Source: Pseudoflavonifractor sp.
GTDB taxonomy: Bacteria; Bacteroidota; Bacteroidia; Bacteroidales; Muribaculaceae
Reading direction: 5' to 3'
Length of the DNA: 64,000 bases
NCBI GenBank assembly: GCA_023667145.1
Contig: JAMPAQ010000001.1
Coordinates: forward strand, 226,778 to 290,777
Below the pieces are notes generated by a model. That model did no database searches. It was not told the DNA's origin and was given only the letters and a program-made list of their open reading frames with translations. Positions 1-9,331 of this stretch are shown piece after piece (position 1 is the stretch's first letter; the number at the start of each line of letters is the position of its first letter). The translations under genes and the position numbers were made by a program.

Positions 1-49
1 ATCTTTGTGTATTTAACAAAACTGACATTTATGCTATTTTTAGTAAATG

Positions 50-78
50 CAAAGCTAATGCTTTTTTCTGACTCTCAA
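50..78 (-). promoter_or_regulatory. Bacteroidota promoter for a gene left of the window
   Basis: Read on the minus strand, a -7 box TAGCTTTG (50-57, complement of CAAAGCTA) and a TTG (76-78) are 18 bp apart, matching the Bacteroidota -33/-7 pattern. It points out of the window, so its gene cannot be named. It is divergent from the promoter of the AsmA-like gene. Confidence 0.45.
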
Positions 79-117
79 CGTCCTTTAGCGTATTATTATG
101 TGATGATTCCATGGCTC

Positions 118-149
118 TTTGGTAGTGTTGAGTAAAATCGCTTACTTTG
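118..149 (+). promoter_or_regulatory. Promoter of the AsmA-like gene
   Basis: TTTG at 118-121, a 20 bp spacer and TTACTTTG at 142-149 fit the Bacteroidota consensus. Transcription would start near 156, about 30 bases before the first codon at 188. It probably drives the AsmA-HAD pair and possibly the genes behind it. Confidence 0.55.
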
Positions 150-187
150 CATTATGATTGGGCGTAGCGCCCTGATGTGTTGACCTG

Positions 188-3100
188 ATGGATAAGGGAC
201 AGATAGATAATACGGCCGGGGCCGGAGATTCCCCCGGCGTTGGCAAGGCGGTGAGGCGTCGTCCGTGGTGGCGTCGCCTTTTGGTGATGCTCGCCTGGAT
301 GGTGGGCGTGGCCGTCGTGCTTGTGGCATTGTTGCTCGGGGCGGTGGTATGGATTCTCACCCCCGAACGGCTCACCCCGCTGGTGGAACGTGTCGCAGCT
401 CCATATATCGACGGACGCCTCTCTGTGTCACGTGTCGAACTTACCGTGTGGCGCACATTTCCCCATGCCACCATCGACATTGACTCACTGACTGTCATCT
501 CCAACGGTCTGCGTGACGCTGACCTCACCGGCATCGGTATAACAGGAGCAGACTCGCTGCTGTCGGTCGACCACATACATGGCGAGGTAAATCTCGCTGC
601 CTTGTTTGCGGGTACTGTCCGCGTGGTTGATGTCGAGTTGCGCCGTCCAATGGTCAACGCCATAGCCCTCAATGACTCCGTGAGCAATTTCAACATATTG
701 CGTCTGCCTCCGTCCGACGATGATGATACGCCAGCCGTCATCCCTGACATAGAGCTGGGCCGGTTTCACATCACCGATCCGGGGCGCATAGCCCTGCGCC
801 TCGGCGACATGATGCTGACGCTCCGCGATTCACGTGTTTGCCAGGGTGGGGGAGTGGACATCACTGGCCCGGCCTACGGGGTCGCCCCATCCTCCCGCGA
901 TACGGTAGTATCCCGCGTTGAGGCTGTCACCGACGGCTATCGTCTCGCTGTCGGCCCGCTCAACATGAGTTACGGCGACCGTGACATCACCATCGACAGC
1001 CTTGCCGTGGCATGTGACGGAACAATATCGTGGAGTCCGCGCCAGCCGCTTGTCATAGGACTTGACAATTTCAGCCTGAGCGTCAACGGGATTGCCACAC
1101 AGCTCTCGGCGGCGTTCAATCTGTCAGAGGATATGGTTATAGACCGTCTTGAGGCTACGCTCCACCCGACACCTGTCACGACGCTTGTTGCCGCAGTCCC
1201 ACGGGGTTTGCTCCCGGCCGATGTCGCCGGGTTGTGCAGTACGGTCACAGCCTCGCTCTCGGCGCGTCTTACCTCTCCGTGGCGTCCGGGGACATCGGTG
1301 TTGCCCTCCTTGCGTGCCGAGTTGCTGCTCGGCGACGGCAACCTCCACATGGGACGCGATCTCCATATCGACAATATAGCCCTCGACCTTGCCGCCGTCA
1401 TCGACGGGGAGCGTCCCGACAAGTCTGTCGTCATTTTGCGGCGGCTCGATTTCCGCCGTCTCGGCACCGACTTCACCCTCACGGGGCGCGCCACGCGTCT
1501 TGTGAGCGATCCCCTTGTCGAGGGTCGGTTCCGTGGCAATGTCGATTTTGACCGTCTGCCGCCCCGTCTGCGGCCATTTATCCCCGGACATGTCAGCGGA
1601 CGGCTGTCAGCCGACAGTGAGTTCCGCTTCGCCATGTCAGACATCACGCGTGGACGGCTCTACCGCGTCAGGCTGACGGGTAATGCCGGTCTGCGTGACT
1701 TCACCTACATATCTTCCGACAGCGTGCCTGTCAGCTTCTATACCCGCAGTGCCGACCTGCGTCTCGGCACCAACGACGCGTTCACCACTCCGGGATACAA
1801 CCGGGCCGACTCGTTGTTGACAGCCTCTGTGCGTCTCGATACTCTGTCGGTGCTCTATGACGGCCTTGACCTTGCCATGCGCGGACTCCGTGCGGGTGTG
1901 GGTTGCCTGAACACCGCCGGCTCCTCCGACACGACTCAGATCAACCCCATGGGCGGCTCATTCCGTTTCGAGCAGCTGTCACTGTCGGGACCCGATTCCG
2001 TGAGAGTGAGGATGAACGATGTCTCGGCGCGTGCCACCCTCCGGCGATATGAGGGCAACCGTCGGCTTCCCCAGCTCTCGGTCAACCTCGGCGCTGCCCG
2101 TATACGTTACATCGACCGTCTCAACCGGCTGTCGCTCCGCGACGGCGAGTTTGACTTCAAGGCCAACATCAACCCACCCGCCTCCGACTCGTTGCGGCGT
2201 GAGCGCCGCGCCCGCCGTCATGCCGCCGACAGTCTCGCTGCCGTCAGTCGCAACATTCTCCTCGACAGCGTAGGCGGGCACTCCGTCAACAGCACTGATG
2301 ACGGGGCCGAGACCATCGACATGCGCCTCGACCGGCCCATGAGGCGGCTGTTGCGCAGGCTCAATATGCGTGGCACGCTGACAGCCTCGCGAGGTCGGCT
2401 CATGACCCCATACTTCCCGTTGCGCAACCGCATCGAGAATTTCAACATGACTTTCACAACCGACTCTGTCCGTTTCCGCGATGTCCGCTATACCGCCGGG
2501 CGCAGTGACTTCAATATCAGCGGCTCCATCTCCAACATCAGCCGTTTCCTGACCTCACGGCGAGATGCCGACCTCAAGGTGCGCCTGCGCTCACGCAGCC
2601 GCATGATTGATGTCAACCAGTTGTCCCTGGCCGTGTTCTCCGGTGCAGCGTTTGCCGAGCGTGAGGACTCCGTCCATCACGACTTCTCGTCAATCGAGGA
2701 TGAGGCCGACCTCCAGGCTGTCGTCGAGGCCACAGCCTCCGACTCCGTCTCGGCAGCGTTTGTCGTGCCGCTCAATATCGACGCGTCAATGAGCGTGAGA
2801 GCCGATACTATCCTCTATACCGACTTGGCTCTCAATGATTTCAAGGGGTCGCTCCTCATGCGCGACGGTGCTGTCAATCTCCATGACCTCTCGGCACGTA
2901 CCAATGTCGGCGTCGCCCGTCTCTCCGCACTCTACTCGGCCCCGACACGGCGAGATGTGCGGTTCGGATTTGGTATGCAGCTCTCTGATGTCGATCTCAA
3001 GGAGGCCATCAATCTCATACCGCAGGTCGACTCGCTCATGCCGCTCCTGCGTGGATTTGAGGGCACTGTCAACGCCGATGTTGCGGCGACAGCCGACCTC

Positions 3101-3745
3101 GACTCGGCAATGAACTTCATGATGCCGTCGCTCAACGCGGCCATAAAGCTGTCGGGCGACAGCCTCGTGCTCATCGACGGCGAGACATTCCGCACTCTCG
3201 GCAAGTGGCTGAGATTCAAAAACCGTGACCGCAACGTCATCGACCGCATGGCCGCCGAGGTCATCGTGAGCAACTCCACTTTACAGCTCTTCCCGTTTGT
3301 CTTTGATGTCGACCGCTACCGTCTCGGCGTGATGGGCTATAATGACCTTGCCCTCAACCTCAACTATCACATATCGGTGTTGAAATCCCCGCTGCCGTTC
3401 AAGTTTGGCATAAACATCGGCGGCAATGCCGACAACATGAAGATACGTCTCGGCAAGGCACGCTACAAGGAAGGCATGGCCTCGCAGGCAGTAGCGGTAG
3501 TCGACACCACGCGTGTCAACCTGCTCAACGAGATTGAGCGCGTGTTCCGTCGTGGTGCCCATACGGCGCGTCTCGGCGGACTCAAGGTCGAGGGCTCAAC
3601 GTTGCTCCGTGACACCTACAACGTGTCGGCTGACACCCTGTCCCATGCCGACTCTCTCGAACTGATAAGACAGGGCATGATTGAGGCCCCGATGCTGCCA
3701 CAACCGGATGCCAAGGGGCGTAAACGTGACAAAAACAAGAAATGA
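188..3745 (+). CDS. AsmA-like envelope protein
   Basis: A 1185-residue protein anchored in the inner membrane by one N-terminal helix (residues about 31-56) after a basic stretch, followed by a very long periplasmic region rich in short beta-strand-like segments. The region after the helix (opening with LTPLVERV and a domain describing graded substructures) and the C-terminal third (about 940-1130) resemble AsmA/TamB-type proteins. These bridge-like proteins are implicated in lipid transport and outer-membrane homeostasis. The extreme C-terminus is lysine/arginine-rich. The ATG at 188 lies about 30 bases after a good promoter. The stop overlaps the next start by 4 bases, so translation is probably coupled to the HAD phosphatase. 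The family call is firm in style; the transported molecule is unknown. Confidence 0.8.
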   Translation: MDKGQIDNTAGAGDSPGVGKAVRRRPWWRRLLVMLAWMVGVAVVLVALLLGAVVWILTPERLTPLVERVAAPYIDGRLSVSRVELTVWRTFPHATIDIDSLTVISNGLRDADLTGIGITGADSLLSVDHIHGEVNLAALFAGTVRVVDVELRRPMVNAIALNDSVSNFNILRLPPSDDDDTPAVIPDIELGRFHITDPGRIALRLGDMMLTLRDSRVCQGGGVDITGPAYGVAPSSRDTVVSRVEAVTDGYRLAVGPLNMSYGDRDITIDSLAVACDGTISWSPRQPLVIGLDNFSLSVNGIATQLSAAFNLSEDMVIDRLEATLHPTPVTTLVAAVPRGLLPADVAGLCSTVTASLSARLTSPWRPGTSVLPSLRAELLLGDGNLHMGRDLHIDNIALDLAAVIDGERPDKSVVILRRLDFRRLGTDFTLTGRATRLVSDPLVEGRFRGNVDFDRLPPRLRPFIPGHVSGRLSADSEFRFAMSDITRGRLYRVRLTGNAGLRDFTYISSDSVPVSFYTRSADLRLGTNDAFTTPGYNRADSLLTASVRLDTLSVLYDGLDLAMRGLRAGVGCLNTAGSSDTTQINPMGGSFRFEQLSLSGPDSVRVRMNDVSARATLRRYEGNRRLPQLSVNLGAARIRYIDRLNRLSLRDGEFDFKANINPPASDSLRRERRARRHAADSLAAVSRNILLDSVGGHSVNSTDDGAETIDMRLDRPMRRLLRRLNMRGTLTASRGRLMTPYFPLRNRIENFNMTFTTDSVRFRDVRYTAGRSDFNISGSISNISRFLTSRRDADLKVRLRSRSRMIDVNQLSLAVFSGAAFAEREDSVHHDFSSIEDEADLQAVVEATASDSVSAAFVVPLNIDASMSVRADTILYTDLALNDFKGSLLMRDGAVNLHDLSARTNVGVARLSALYSAPTRRDVRFGFGMQLSDVDLKEAINLIPQVDSLMPLLRGFEGTVNADVAATADLDSAMNFMMPSLNAAIKLSGDSLVLIDGETFRTLGKWLRFKNRDRNVIDRMAAEVIVSNSTLQLFPFVFDVDRYRLGVMGYNDLALNLNYHISVLKSPLPFKFGINIGGNADNMKIRLGKARYKEGMASQAVAVVDTTRVNLLNEIERVFRRGAHTARLGGLKVEGSTLLRDTYNVSADTLSHADSLELIRQGMIEAPMLPQPDAKGRKRDKNKK

Positions 3746-4494
3746 TGGAATCACTGCAAGACATAATACTGCGCCACCTGCGCCGCCACCACCTCAAACG
3801 CATGGAGCCTCTTGCCGCCCTCATCGACATGGACGGTACGCTCTATGACTCGATGGGGGGGCACACGCTCGCGTGGCACACTCTCGCCAACGAACTCGGC
3901 ATACCCTCTACCCGCGAGGAGTTTTACCTCTACGAGGGGCGCACCGGGGCATCGACGCTCGACATCCTCTTCAATCGTGCCTATGGACGTGATGCGACTC
4001 CTGAGGAGAAGCAGCGGCTCTACCACCGCAAGACCGAGTTGTTTGCGGCCATGGCTCCGCCACAGCCCATGCCCGGCTCCGCCGACATGTTGCGGACGTT
4101 TGTAGATACCGGGATACGCCGTATCCTCGTCACCGGCTCCGGGCAGTCGTCGCTCATCGACCGCCTTGATACCGATTTTCCCGGGGTATTCCTCCCCGGC
4201 ATGAGGGTGACCTCGCGTGACGTGACCCATGGCAAGCCCCATCCCGAGCCGTTCATCCGCGCCATGCAGATAGCGGGAGTAACCCCCTCGCAGGCGATTG
4301 CCGTCGAGAATGCCCCCCTCGGTGTCAAGTCGGCCTCTGCCGCCGGTGCCTTTACTGTCGCTGTCACCACCGGTCCTATACCGCGTGAGGAGATGGAGCG
4401 TGCGGGAGCGTCCATCGTCTACGGCTCGATGCGTGAGTTTGCCGACGCGCTGCCGGAGCTTCTGCTTCAACTTTTTGCCGTCCGTGATTGTTGA
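3742..4494 (+). CDS. HAD-superfamily hydrolase, beta-phosphoglucomutase-like
   Basis: A 250-residue HAD hydrolase. Motif I is IDMDGTL (residues 28-34, nucleophile D29, acid D31), motif II is VTGSG (130-134), the motif III lysine sits in HGKPHPEP (163-170) and motif IV is AVENAPLGVKSASAAG, where the usual acidic pair is E-N rather than E-D. The alpha-helical cap between motifs I and II puts it in the phosphoglucomutase/phosphatase-like subgroup that acts on small phosphorylated metabolites. It starts inside the end of the AsmA-like gene (ATGA overlap) and so shares its transcript. Two adjacent ATGs open the gene. The substrate cannot be read from the sequence. Confidence 0.85.
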   Translation: MMESLQDIILRHLRRHHLKRMEPLAALIDMDGTLYDSMGGHTLAWHTLANELGIPSTREEFYLYEGRTGASTLDILFNRAYGRDATPEEKQRLYHRKTELFAAMAPPQPMPGSADMLRTFVDTGIRRILVTGSGQSSLIDRLDTDFPGVFLPGMRVTSRDVTHGKPHPEPFIRAMQIAGVTPSQAIAVENAPLGVKSASAAGAFTVAVTTGPIPREEMERAGASIVYGSMREFADALPELLLQLFAVRDC

Positions 4495-4561
4495 CTATGG
4501 TAGAGAGATATTTTTTGCCGGGAATTAGCCCGGTCATGCTATGTAATCAATGAATAGAAAT

Positions 4562-5623
4562 ATGGAAAAGCATCAGGAACTTATATTCACCAATGATGTC
4601 GCCCCGGCGATTGAGCGCCTTGTCGATGGCATTGATACTTCCCGCCTCTTTGTCCTCACCGATGTCAACACGAGCCACTTTGTGTTGCCGCGTCTGCGTG
4701 AGGATTCTCCGGCTGTCAGCGCCGCCCGTGAGATTTGCATAAAGTCGGGCGACATGAACAAGAACATCGACTCGCTCACCTCCATCTGGCGGGGTCTGAT
4801 GGAAGGCGGGGCCACACGCCACGCCATGCTCATCAATCTCGGCGGTGGCATGGTGACCGATATAGGTGGATTTGCCGCGTCAACCTTCAAGCGTGGCATC
4901 CGCTTCATCAACGTCCCCACTACGCTGCTTGGCGCGGTCGATGCCGCTGTCGGTGGAAAGACCGGCATCAATTTCATGGGATTGAAAAACGAGGTCGGTG
5001 TCTTCAACGAGGCCGACGCGGTTGTCATATCGACCATATTCTTCTCGACGCTGCCCGACCATGAGATGCTGTCGGGCTATGCCGAGATGCTCAAGCACGG
5101 ACTCATTGAGGGCACAGCGATATACGATAAGCTGATAGCCTACGACGTGACCCGTGCCGACAACGCCCGTCTGCTCGACATGCTGCGTGAGAGTGTCGAG
5201 GTCAAGAAGCGCATTGTCCTTGAGGATCCCACCGAGCACGGACTGCGCCGCGCCCTCAACCTCGGCCATACCGCTGGACACGCTTTCGAGAGCCTGTCGA
5301 TGCGTCGCAGTGACCGTGTGCCCCACGGTTATGCCGTCGCGTGGGGGCTTGTCGTCGAGATGATACTGTCTCATCTGCGTCTCGGCTTCCCGAGCGACGA
5401 GCTACATCGCTTTGCCGCCTATGTCAAGCGCCATTACGGTGTGTTTGAGCTGTCATGTGACGACTATCCCGCATTGATAGAGTTGATGCACCACGACAAG
5501 AAGAATGTCGGGAGTGAGATTAACTTCACCCTCCTGCGTGCCGTTGGCGACCCTGTCATCGACTGCACCGTCCCCGACGACGAGATCAAGACGGCCCTTG
5601 ACATCTTCCGTGACCTCTGCTGA
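4562..5623 (+). CDS. aroB: 3-dehydroquinate synthase
   Basis: Converts DAHP to 3-dehydroquinate, step two of the shikimate pathway, in the cytoplasm with NAD and a divalent metal. Seen here: the NAD-binding GGGMVTDIGGF stretch (residues about 94-104), the signature VPTTLLGAVDAAVGGKTGIN (118-137), and metal ligands in LGHTAGHAFE and HGYAVAW. The length of 353 residues is typical. An ATG 12 bases upstream (4550) is also in frame; 4562 is preferred because MEKHQELIF lines up with the usual family start. It is followed 9 bases later by the phosphatase gene and is probably cotranscribed with it. Confidence 0.93.
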   Translation: MEKHQELIFTNDVAPAIERLVDGIDTSRLFVLTDVNTSHFVLPRLREDSPAVSAAREICIKSGDMNKNIDSLTSIWRGLMEGGATRHAMLINLGGGMVTDIGGFAASTFKRGIRFINVPTTLLGAVDAAVGGKTGINFMGLKNEVGVFNEADAVVISTIFFSTLPDHEMLSGYAEMLKHGLIEGTAIYDKLIAYDVTRADNARLLDMLRESVEVKKRIVLEDPTEHGLRRALNLGHTAGHAFESLSMRRSDRVPHGYAVAWGLVVEMILSHLRLGFPSDELHRFAAYVKRHYGVFELSCDDYPALIELMHHDKKNVGSEINFTLLRAVGDPVIDCTVPDDEIKTALDIFRDLC

Positions 5624-5632
5624 CGTGACGTT

Positions 5633-6118
5633 ATGGAAAAGCACAAGATACTCTTTGTCTGTCTCGGCAATATATGCCGCTCCCCGGCCGCCCAGGGCAT
5701 CCTCCAGGCGATTGTCGACCGCAACGGCGAGAGCGATTGTTGGCTGATAGACTCGGCAGGGACCTACGGCGGTCATGCCGGAGACCTGCCTGACCGCCGT
5801 ATGCGTGTCCACGCCAACCGTCGCGGCCTTAGCCTCACCCACCGCAGCCGTCAGGTGACCGAGGACGACTTCCACAAGTTTGACCTCATCGTGGCCATGG
5901 ACCGCTCCAACCGCGACACACTCCGCCGTCTTGCCCCTACACCCGAGGACGAGTCGCGCATAGTCGAGATGATAGACTACGTCAAGACCCTGTCGACCCG
6001 CTACGACCATATCCCCGACCCCTATTACGAGGGTGCCGAGGGATTTGAGCTTGTCCTCGACTTGCTTGAGGATGGATGTCTCAACCTCTATCGTTCATTG
6101 TCCGGCCCATTGTCATGA
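5633..6118 (+). CDS. Low-molecular-weight protein tyrosine phosphatase
   Basis: A 161-residue cytosolic phosphatase. The P-loop CLGNICRS (residues 10-17) has the catalytic Cys10 and Arg16 of the CX5R motif, and the general-acid loop DHIPDPYY follows near residue 124. In bacteria such enzymes oppose tyrosine kinases that control capsule or exopolysaccharide assembly, or act on low-molecular-weight phosphates. No kinase or Wzc-type gene is next to it, so its partner is unknown. It lies 9 bases after aroB on the same strand, and the two are probably one transcript. Confidence 0.9.
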   Translation: MEKHKILFVCLGNICRSPAAQGILQAIVDRNGESDCWLIDSAGTYGGHAGDLPDRRMRVHANRRGLSLTHRSRQVTEDDFHKFDLIVAMDRSNRDTLRRLAPTPEDESRIVEMIDYVKTLSTRYDHIPDPYYEGAEGFELVLDLLEDGCLNLYRSLSGPLS

Positions 6119-6185
6119 GTTATGGCGCGCAATCCCCGGTGACCTAATGTTTTTAACCCAATCAACCGACATAGTGTAGAAAATA

Positions 6186-6941
6186 ATGTTCAGACCCTTT
6201 TATGCGGCGGCTGTCATCATTGCCGCCATCATCATGACCGGATGCTCATGTTCCGACGAGCATACCGCCGTCGCTCCCCAGCCCGTCGACCTGCTTGCCG
6301 CCCGCGCTGACTCGCTTGCCCTCCACCGGCTCTGCTTCGACTCGATGCCCGATGCCGGATGCGTCAGGCTTCGCGTAGGGCGGGTGGGATACCTTGGCCG
6401 CACGTTCAACGACAGCAACTACATCCACCTGCAAGCCGCCATGGCTCTCGGCATCGACCCGATAGAGTCGGTGGCACAGGTGTGGCGGACGCGCCGCCCG
6501 GTTGTCCATATAGCCTCGTGCCGCGACTTCTACGTCGACTCGCTCACCCATTCGCTTCCCTACCTCGTTCCCGAGGCCGCCGAACTGCTCCACGACATAG
6601 GCCGGTCGTTCCGCGACACCCTGCGTGCGCGGGGTGGCGGCGACTACCGAGTCAAGGTCACGAGCGTACTGCGCACACGCTCCTCTGTGGCCCGTCTGCG
6701 CCGCCGCAACCGCAACGCCGTCGATACGTCGGCCCATCAGTTTGGTACGACATTCGACATCTCCCACTTCAAGTTCATTTGTGACTCGGCGCGCACCGTG
6801 GCACGCACCCAGGAAGACCTCAAGAACCTGCTCGGAGAGATACTGCTCTCCTACCGTGACGCGGGGCGCTGCTACGTCAAGTATGAGCGCAAGCAGTCCT
6901 GTTTCCACATCACTGCCCGTCCGGCCGACACCCGCGACTGA
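6186..6941 (+). CDS. DUF5715-like lipoprotein with an M15-type metal-site motif
   Basis: A 251-residue protein with a short hydrophobic leader and lipobox ending IMTGC (Cys20), so it is an exported lipoprotein. Near residues 182-191 it carries SAHQFGTTFD, which fits the SxHxxGxAxD zinc-site pattern of M15/VanY-type D,D-carboxypeptidases, preceded by KVTSVLRTRSSVARLRRRN. This suggests action on cell-wall peptides. I recall this group as DUF5715; the peptidase role is inferred from the motif alone. It stands alone between short gaps (about 70 bases before, 150 after). Confidence 0.65.
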   Translation: MFRPFYAAAVIIAAIIMTGCSCSDEHTAVAPQPVDLLAARADSLALHRLCFDSMPDAGCVRLRVGRVGYLGRTFNDSNYIHLQAAMALGIDPIESVAQVWRTRRPVVHIASCRDFYVDSLTHSLPYLVPEAAELLHDIGRSFRDTLRARGGGDYRVKVTSVLRTRSSVARLRRRNRNAVDTSAHQFGTTFDISHFKFICDSARTVARTQEDLKNLLGEILLSYRDAGRCYVKYERKQSCFHITARPADTRD

Positions 6942-7052
6942 CCCTTCTCCCCATTGCCGGTCACCGTATGTGAGCCATGCCATCTCCGTGGCGTGGGGTG
7001 TCGTCATCATGCGCCTGATGTAATAATCGGTTGATATTTGCGTTATTGATAA

Positions 7053-7072
7053 GGCGGGACATCCCGCCGTTT
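7053..7072 (+). terminator. Hairpin after the DUF5715-like gene
   Basis: A six-pair GC stem GGCGGG/CCCGCC (7053-7058 and 7063-7068) with loop ACAT, followed by GTTT. It is a short intrinsic-terminator-like element between the DUF5715-like gene and the beta-helix lipoprotein. The U tract is weak. Confidence 0.45.
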
Positions 7073-7089
7073 AACCAACTTATCTCCTG

Positions 7090-8523
7090 ATGAAGAAACT
7101 CAACCGTATATTTCTGATACTTAGCGCTATATTGACGGTGTCGCTTACCGCCTGCATCGAGGACGGCTTCACATCCTCACCCGCCGACCAGCCCGCGTTC
7201 TCGGTCGACACGCTCGACCTCGGCACCATATTCACCGCCGGGGATGTCCCTGCCGGGATTCCCGCCGGGTCGCCCACCCACAATTTTGTGGTCTACAACC
7301 GTGCGTCAAAAAACATGCTCATCTCCTCCATCGCCCTGCGCGACGGGTCGGGCGTTTTCCGTCTCAATGTCGATGGCATCAGCGGACGTTCGTTTAACAA
7401 TGTCGAGATACGTCCCAACGACTCCATCTTTGTCCTCGTGGAGGCCACGCTGCCACCCAATGGCGGCAATCTGCCCATCGAGGTGATCGACCGTCTCGAC
7501 TTTGTCACCAACGGCGTGACACAGACGGTCGTCCTCCGTGCTGACGGCCAGGATGTCGAGCGCCGTCGCGGCGTGGTGTTCGATACCGACACCCGGCTTT
7601 CGGCCGACAAACCGTGGCAAGTGTTTGACAGCCTCGTTGTCGCCGAGGGTGTGACCCTCACCCTCGACCCCGGTGTCGTGCTCTATTTCCACGACAAGGC
7701 CGAGATGCGGGTGCGCGGTACCCTCCTGTCGCTTGGTACGGTCGAACAGCCTGTCGAGATGCGCGGCGACCGCACCGACAATGTCGTTGGTAAGATCAAC
7801 TATGAGGTGATGTCAGGCCAGTGGGGTGGTGTGCGCTTCTATCCGTCAAGCCGTGCCAACCGTTTGGAATACACCTCGGTGCGCAACAGCTGTTTTGGTG
7901 TCGAGGTTGACTCTGTCGGTAACCGTGACGTGCCGGCCCTATCTATGGTCAACAGTCAGTTGCGCAACTCCTCGGGGAGTGTCCTCTCGGTCCTCCACTC
8001 CGACGTGACAGCCATCGGGTGTGAGTTTGCCGAGGCCGCAGCTGGTGTCGTGTGGTTGCAGGGCGGAGTCCATACGTTCAATCACTGCACATTCTCCAAC
8101 AATTACCTCTTCTCGGCCATCGGCAACCCTATCGTCAACCTGCTCCACCTCGATGCCGACACCGACGACGGCTCGGGCCTCCCGTATACCCGTGCCGACA
8201 TCACCAATTCCATCATCTACGGCATGGGATCCGAGCTGTCCCACGGCGACCTTGGCGGCACCGGGGTCACCATCCGTTCCACGCTGCTAAAGTCTGACGG
8301 CAAGGATGATGACAACTTCATCAACTGCCTGTGGGGTGCCGACCCCCTGTTCTACACAGTGCGTGAGGACTACATCTTCGACTATCGTCTCCGTCCCGGC
8401 TCCCCGGCCATCGGAGCCGCCGACCCCTCGCTCACCCTTCCCGCCGCCTCGCCCGACCGTTACGGTAACCCCCGTGGCCCCGCCCCCGACCTCGGTGCCT
8501 ACGTCTACACCGACCCCGACTGA
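7090..8523 (+). CDS. Surface lipoprotein with parallel beta-helix domain
   Basis: A 477-residue lipoprotein: a leader of about 20 residues ends in the lipobox LTAC (Cys22). Residues about 35-160 look like an Ig-type DUF1573-like domain, and about 160-470 form a right-handed beta-helix with repeated short strands around asparagines (HTFNHCTFSNN, ITNSIIYG). The end, with SPAIGAADP and PDLGAYVY, is the hallmark of proteins annotated as having a 'choice-of-anchor Q' domain. Related proteins are found on the Bacteroidota surface and may bind or cleave polysaccharide, but no catalytic signature is evident. Monocistronic by spacing. Confidence 0.7.
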   Translation: MKKLNRIFLILSAILTVSLTACIEDGFTSSPADQPAFSVDTLDLGTIFTAGDVPAGIPAGSPTHNFVVYNRASKNMLISSIALRDGSGVFRLNVDGISGRSFNNVEIRPNDSIFVLVEATLPPNGGNLPIEVIDRLDFVTNGVTQTVVLRADGQDVERRRGVVFDTDTRLSADKPWQVFDSLVVAEGVTLTLDPGVVLYFHDKAEMRVRGTLLSLGTVEQPVEMRGDRTDNVVGKINYEVMSGQWGGVRFYPSSRANRLEYTSVRNSCFGVEVDSVGNRDVPALSMVNSQLRNSSGSVLSVLHSDVTAIGCEFAEAAAGVVWLQGGVHTFNHCTFSNNYLFSAIGNPIVNLLHLDADTDDGSGLPYTRADITNSIIYGMGSELSHGDLGGTGVTIRSTLLKSDGKDDDNFINCLWGADPLFYTVREDYIFDYRLRPGSPAIGAADPSLTLPAASPDRYGNPRGPAPDLGAYVYTDPD

Positions 8524-8566
8524 CCCATCGGTCCCATTCCAATCTGTGTATCAGAATAATTTTTAT

Positions 8567-8574
8567 TATCTTTG
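8567..8574 (+). promoter_or_regulatory. -7 box before the MNT/HEPN pair
   Basis: TATCTTTG at 8567-8574 is an exact Bacteroidota -7 element, 35 bases before the MNT start. No convincing TTG lies 20 bp upstream, so a weak or activator-dependent promoter is likely. Confidence 0.5.
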
Positions 8575-8609
8575 CGCTATCCTGACAATACTGATAAATA
8601 GTTGCTGCT

Positions 8610-8903
8610 ATGTGTGATTTGACAGAATGTGTATCTCTGCTTAGGCAAAACAGACCTTTGATCCAGTCGGAATTTGGGGTGACTGGCTTGTCGTTGTTTG
8701 GGTCGATGGCCCGAGGTGACAATCGTGCCGATAGTGATATCGACATACTTGTAGACATGCCTCCGCGCATACTGTTGATGAGCGCCCTCAAGGATTTCCT
8801 TGAGGGCGTATTGAAGTCCCCGGTTGATATCGTGCGTCGACATTCTCACCTGTCATCTCATTTTTTAACTCAGGTCTCTCGCGATGCAATCACAATATTC
8901 TAA
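8610..8903 (+). CDS. MNT-domain nucleotidyltransferase (antitoxin)
   Basis: A 97-residue minimal nucleotidyltransferase. The active site is intact: GS at 31-32, ten residues, then DSDID with the DxD at 43-45. In the HEPN/MNT type of toxin-antitoxin module the MNT protein silences the HEPN ribonuclease by AMPylating a tyrosine next to its active site (known for MntA/HepT systems). The stop lies 20 bases inside the next gene, so the two are translationally coupled. The region is AT-richer than its neighbours, consistent with transfer. The domain call is firm; function is by homology. Confidence 0.85.
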   Translation: MCDLTECVSLLRQNRPLIQSEFGVTGLSLFGSMARGDNRADSDIDILVDMPPRILLMSALKDFLEGVLKSPVDIVRRHSHLSSHFLTQVSRDAITIF

Positions 8904-9276
8904 GGAGACTGTTTCTCGTATCCTGCTCACCCTCGGGGATATAGAGCGTACAATATCACAATTGCGAGAATGGAATGTGGATATCCGGTCTTCTGACGAT
9001 TATTATGCGTCGCCTGTAGGGATGCAGCTGTTGGCCGCTAATTGTACTCTGATAACGGCAATAGGCGAGGGGGTGAACCGATGCAACCGTATAGCCCCTG
9101 ATTTTTTAGCTTCCAACTTCCCTGATATTCCATGGCGTGCCATAATAGGAATGCGTAATCATATTGCCCATGGCTACTTTGAACTTGACGCTGACTTGAT
9201 ATGTGAGGCTGTGAAATATGATATTCCACCATTACATGATGTTATTGTCAAAGCCATCACGCTGTTGCAATCTTGA
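8884..9276 (+). CDS. HEPN-domain ribonuclease (HepT-like toxin)
   Basis: A 130-residue all-alpha HEPN (DUF86) protein. The active-site motif RNHIAHGY at residues 91-98 is the RX4HXY form, with catalytic Arg91 and His96 and the Tyr98 that MntA-type antitoxins AMPylate. Arg, His and Tyr are all present, so it looks functional. The gene overlaps the MNT antitoxin by 20 bases and has lower GC than the flanking genes. A perfect 11-bp inverted repeat begins at its stop codon. Likely role: an RNA-cutting toxin in stress or phage defence; this is inference from the family. Confidence 0.85.
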   Translation: MQSQYSKETVSRILLTLGDIERTISQLREWNVDIRSSDDYYASPVGMQLLAANCTLITAIGEGVNRCNRIAPDFLASNFPDIPWRAIIGMRNHIAHGYFELDADLICEAVKYDIPPLHDVIVKAITLLQS

Positions 9277-9298
9277 AGATTGCGCAGAAGATTGCAAC
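9264..9298 (+). terminator. Inverted repeat over the hepT stop codon
   Basis: GTTGCAATCTT (9264-9274) and its perfect complement AAGATTGCAAC (9288-9298) flank a 13-base loop. The left arm covers the end of the HEPN frame. It could be a terminator (a run of T follows only at 9315-9320) or protect the mRNA 3' end. Confidence 0.5.
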
Positions 9299-9331
9299 GG
9301 TTGTGTCATCGGGATTTTTTGCGCAAAAATT

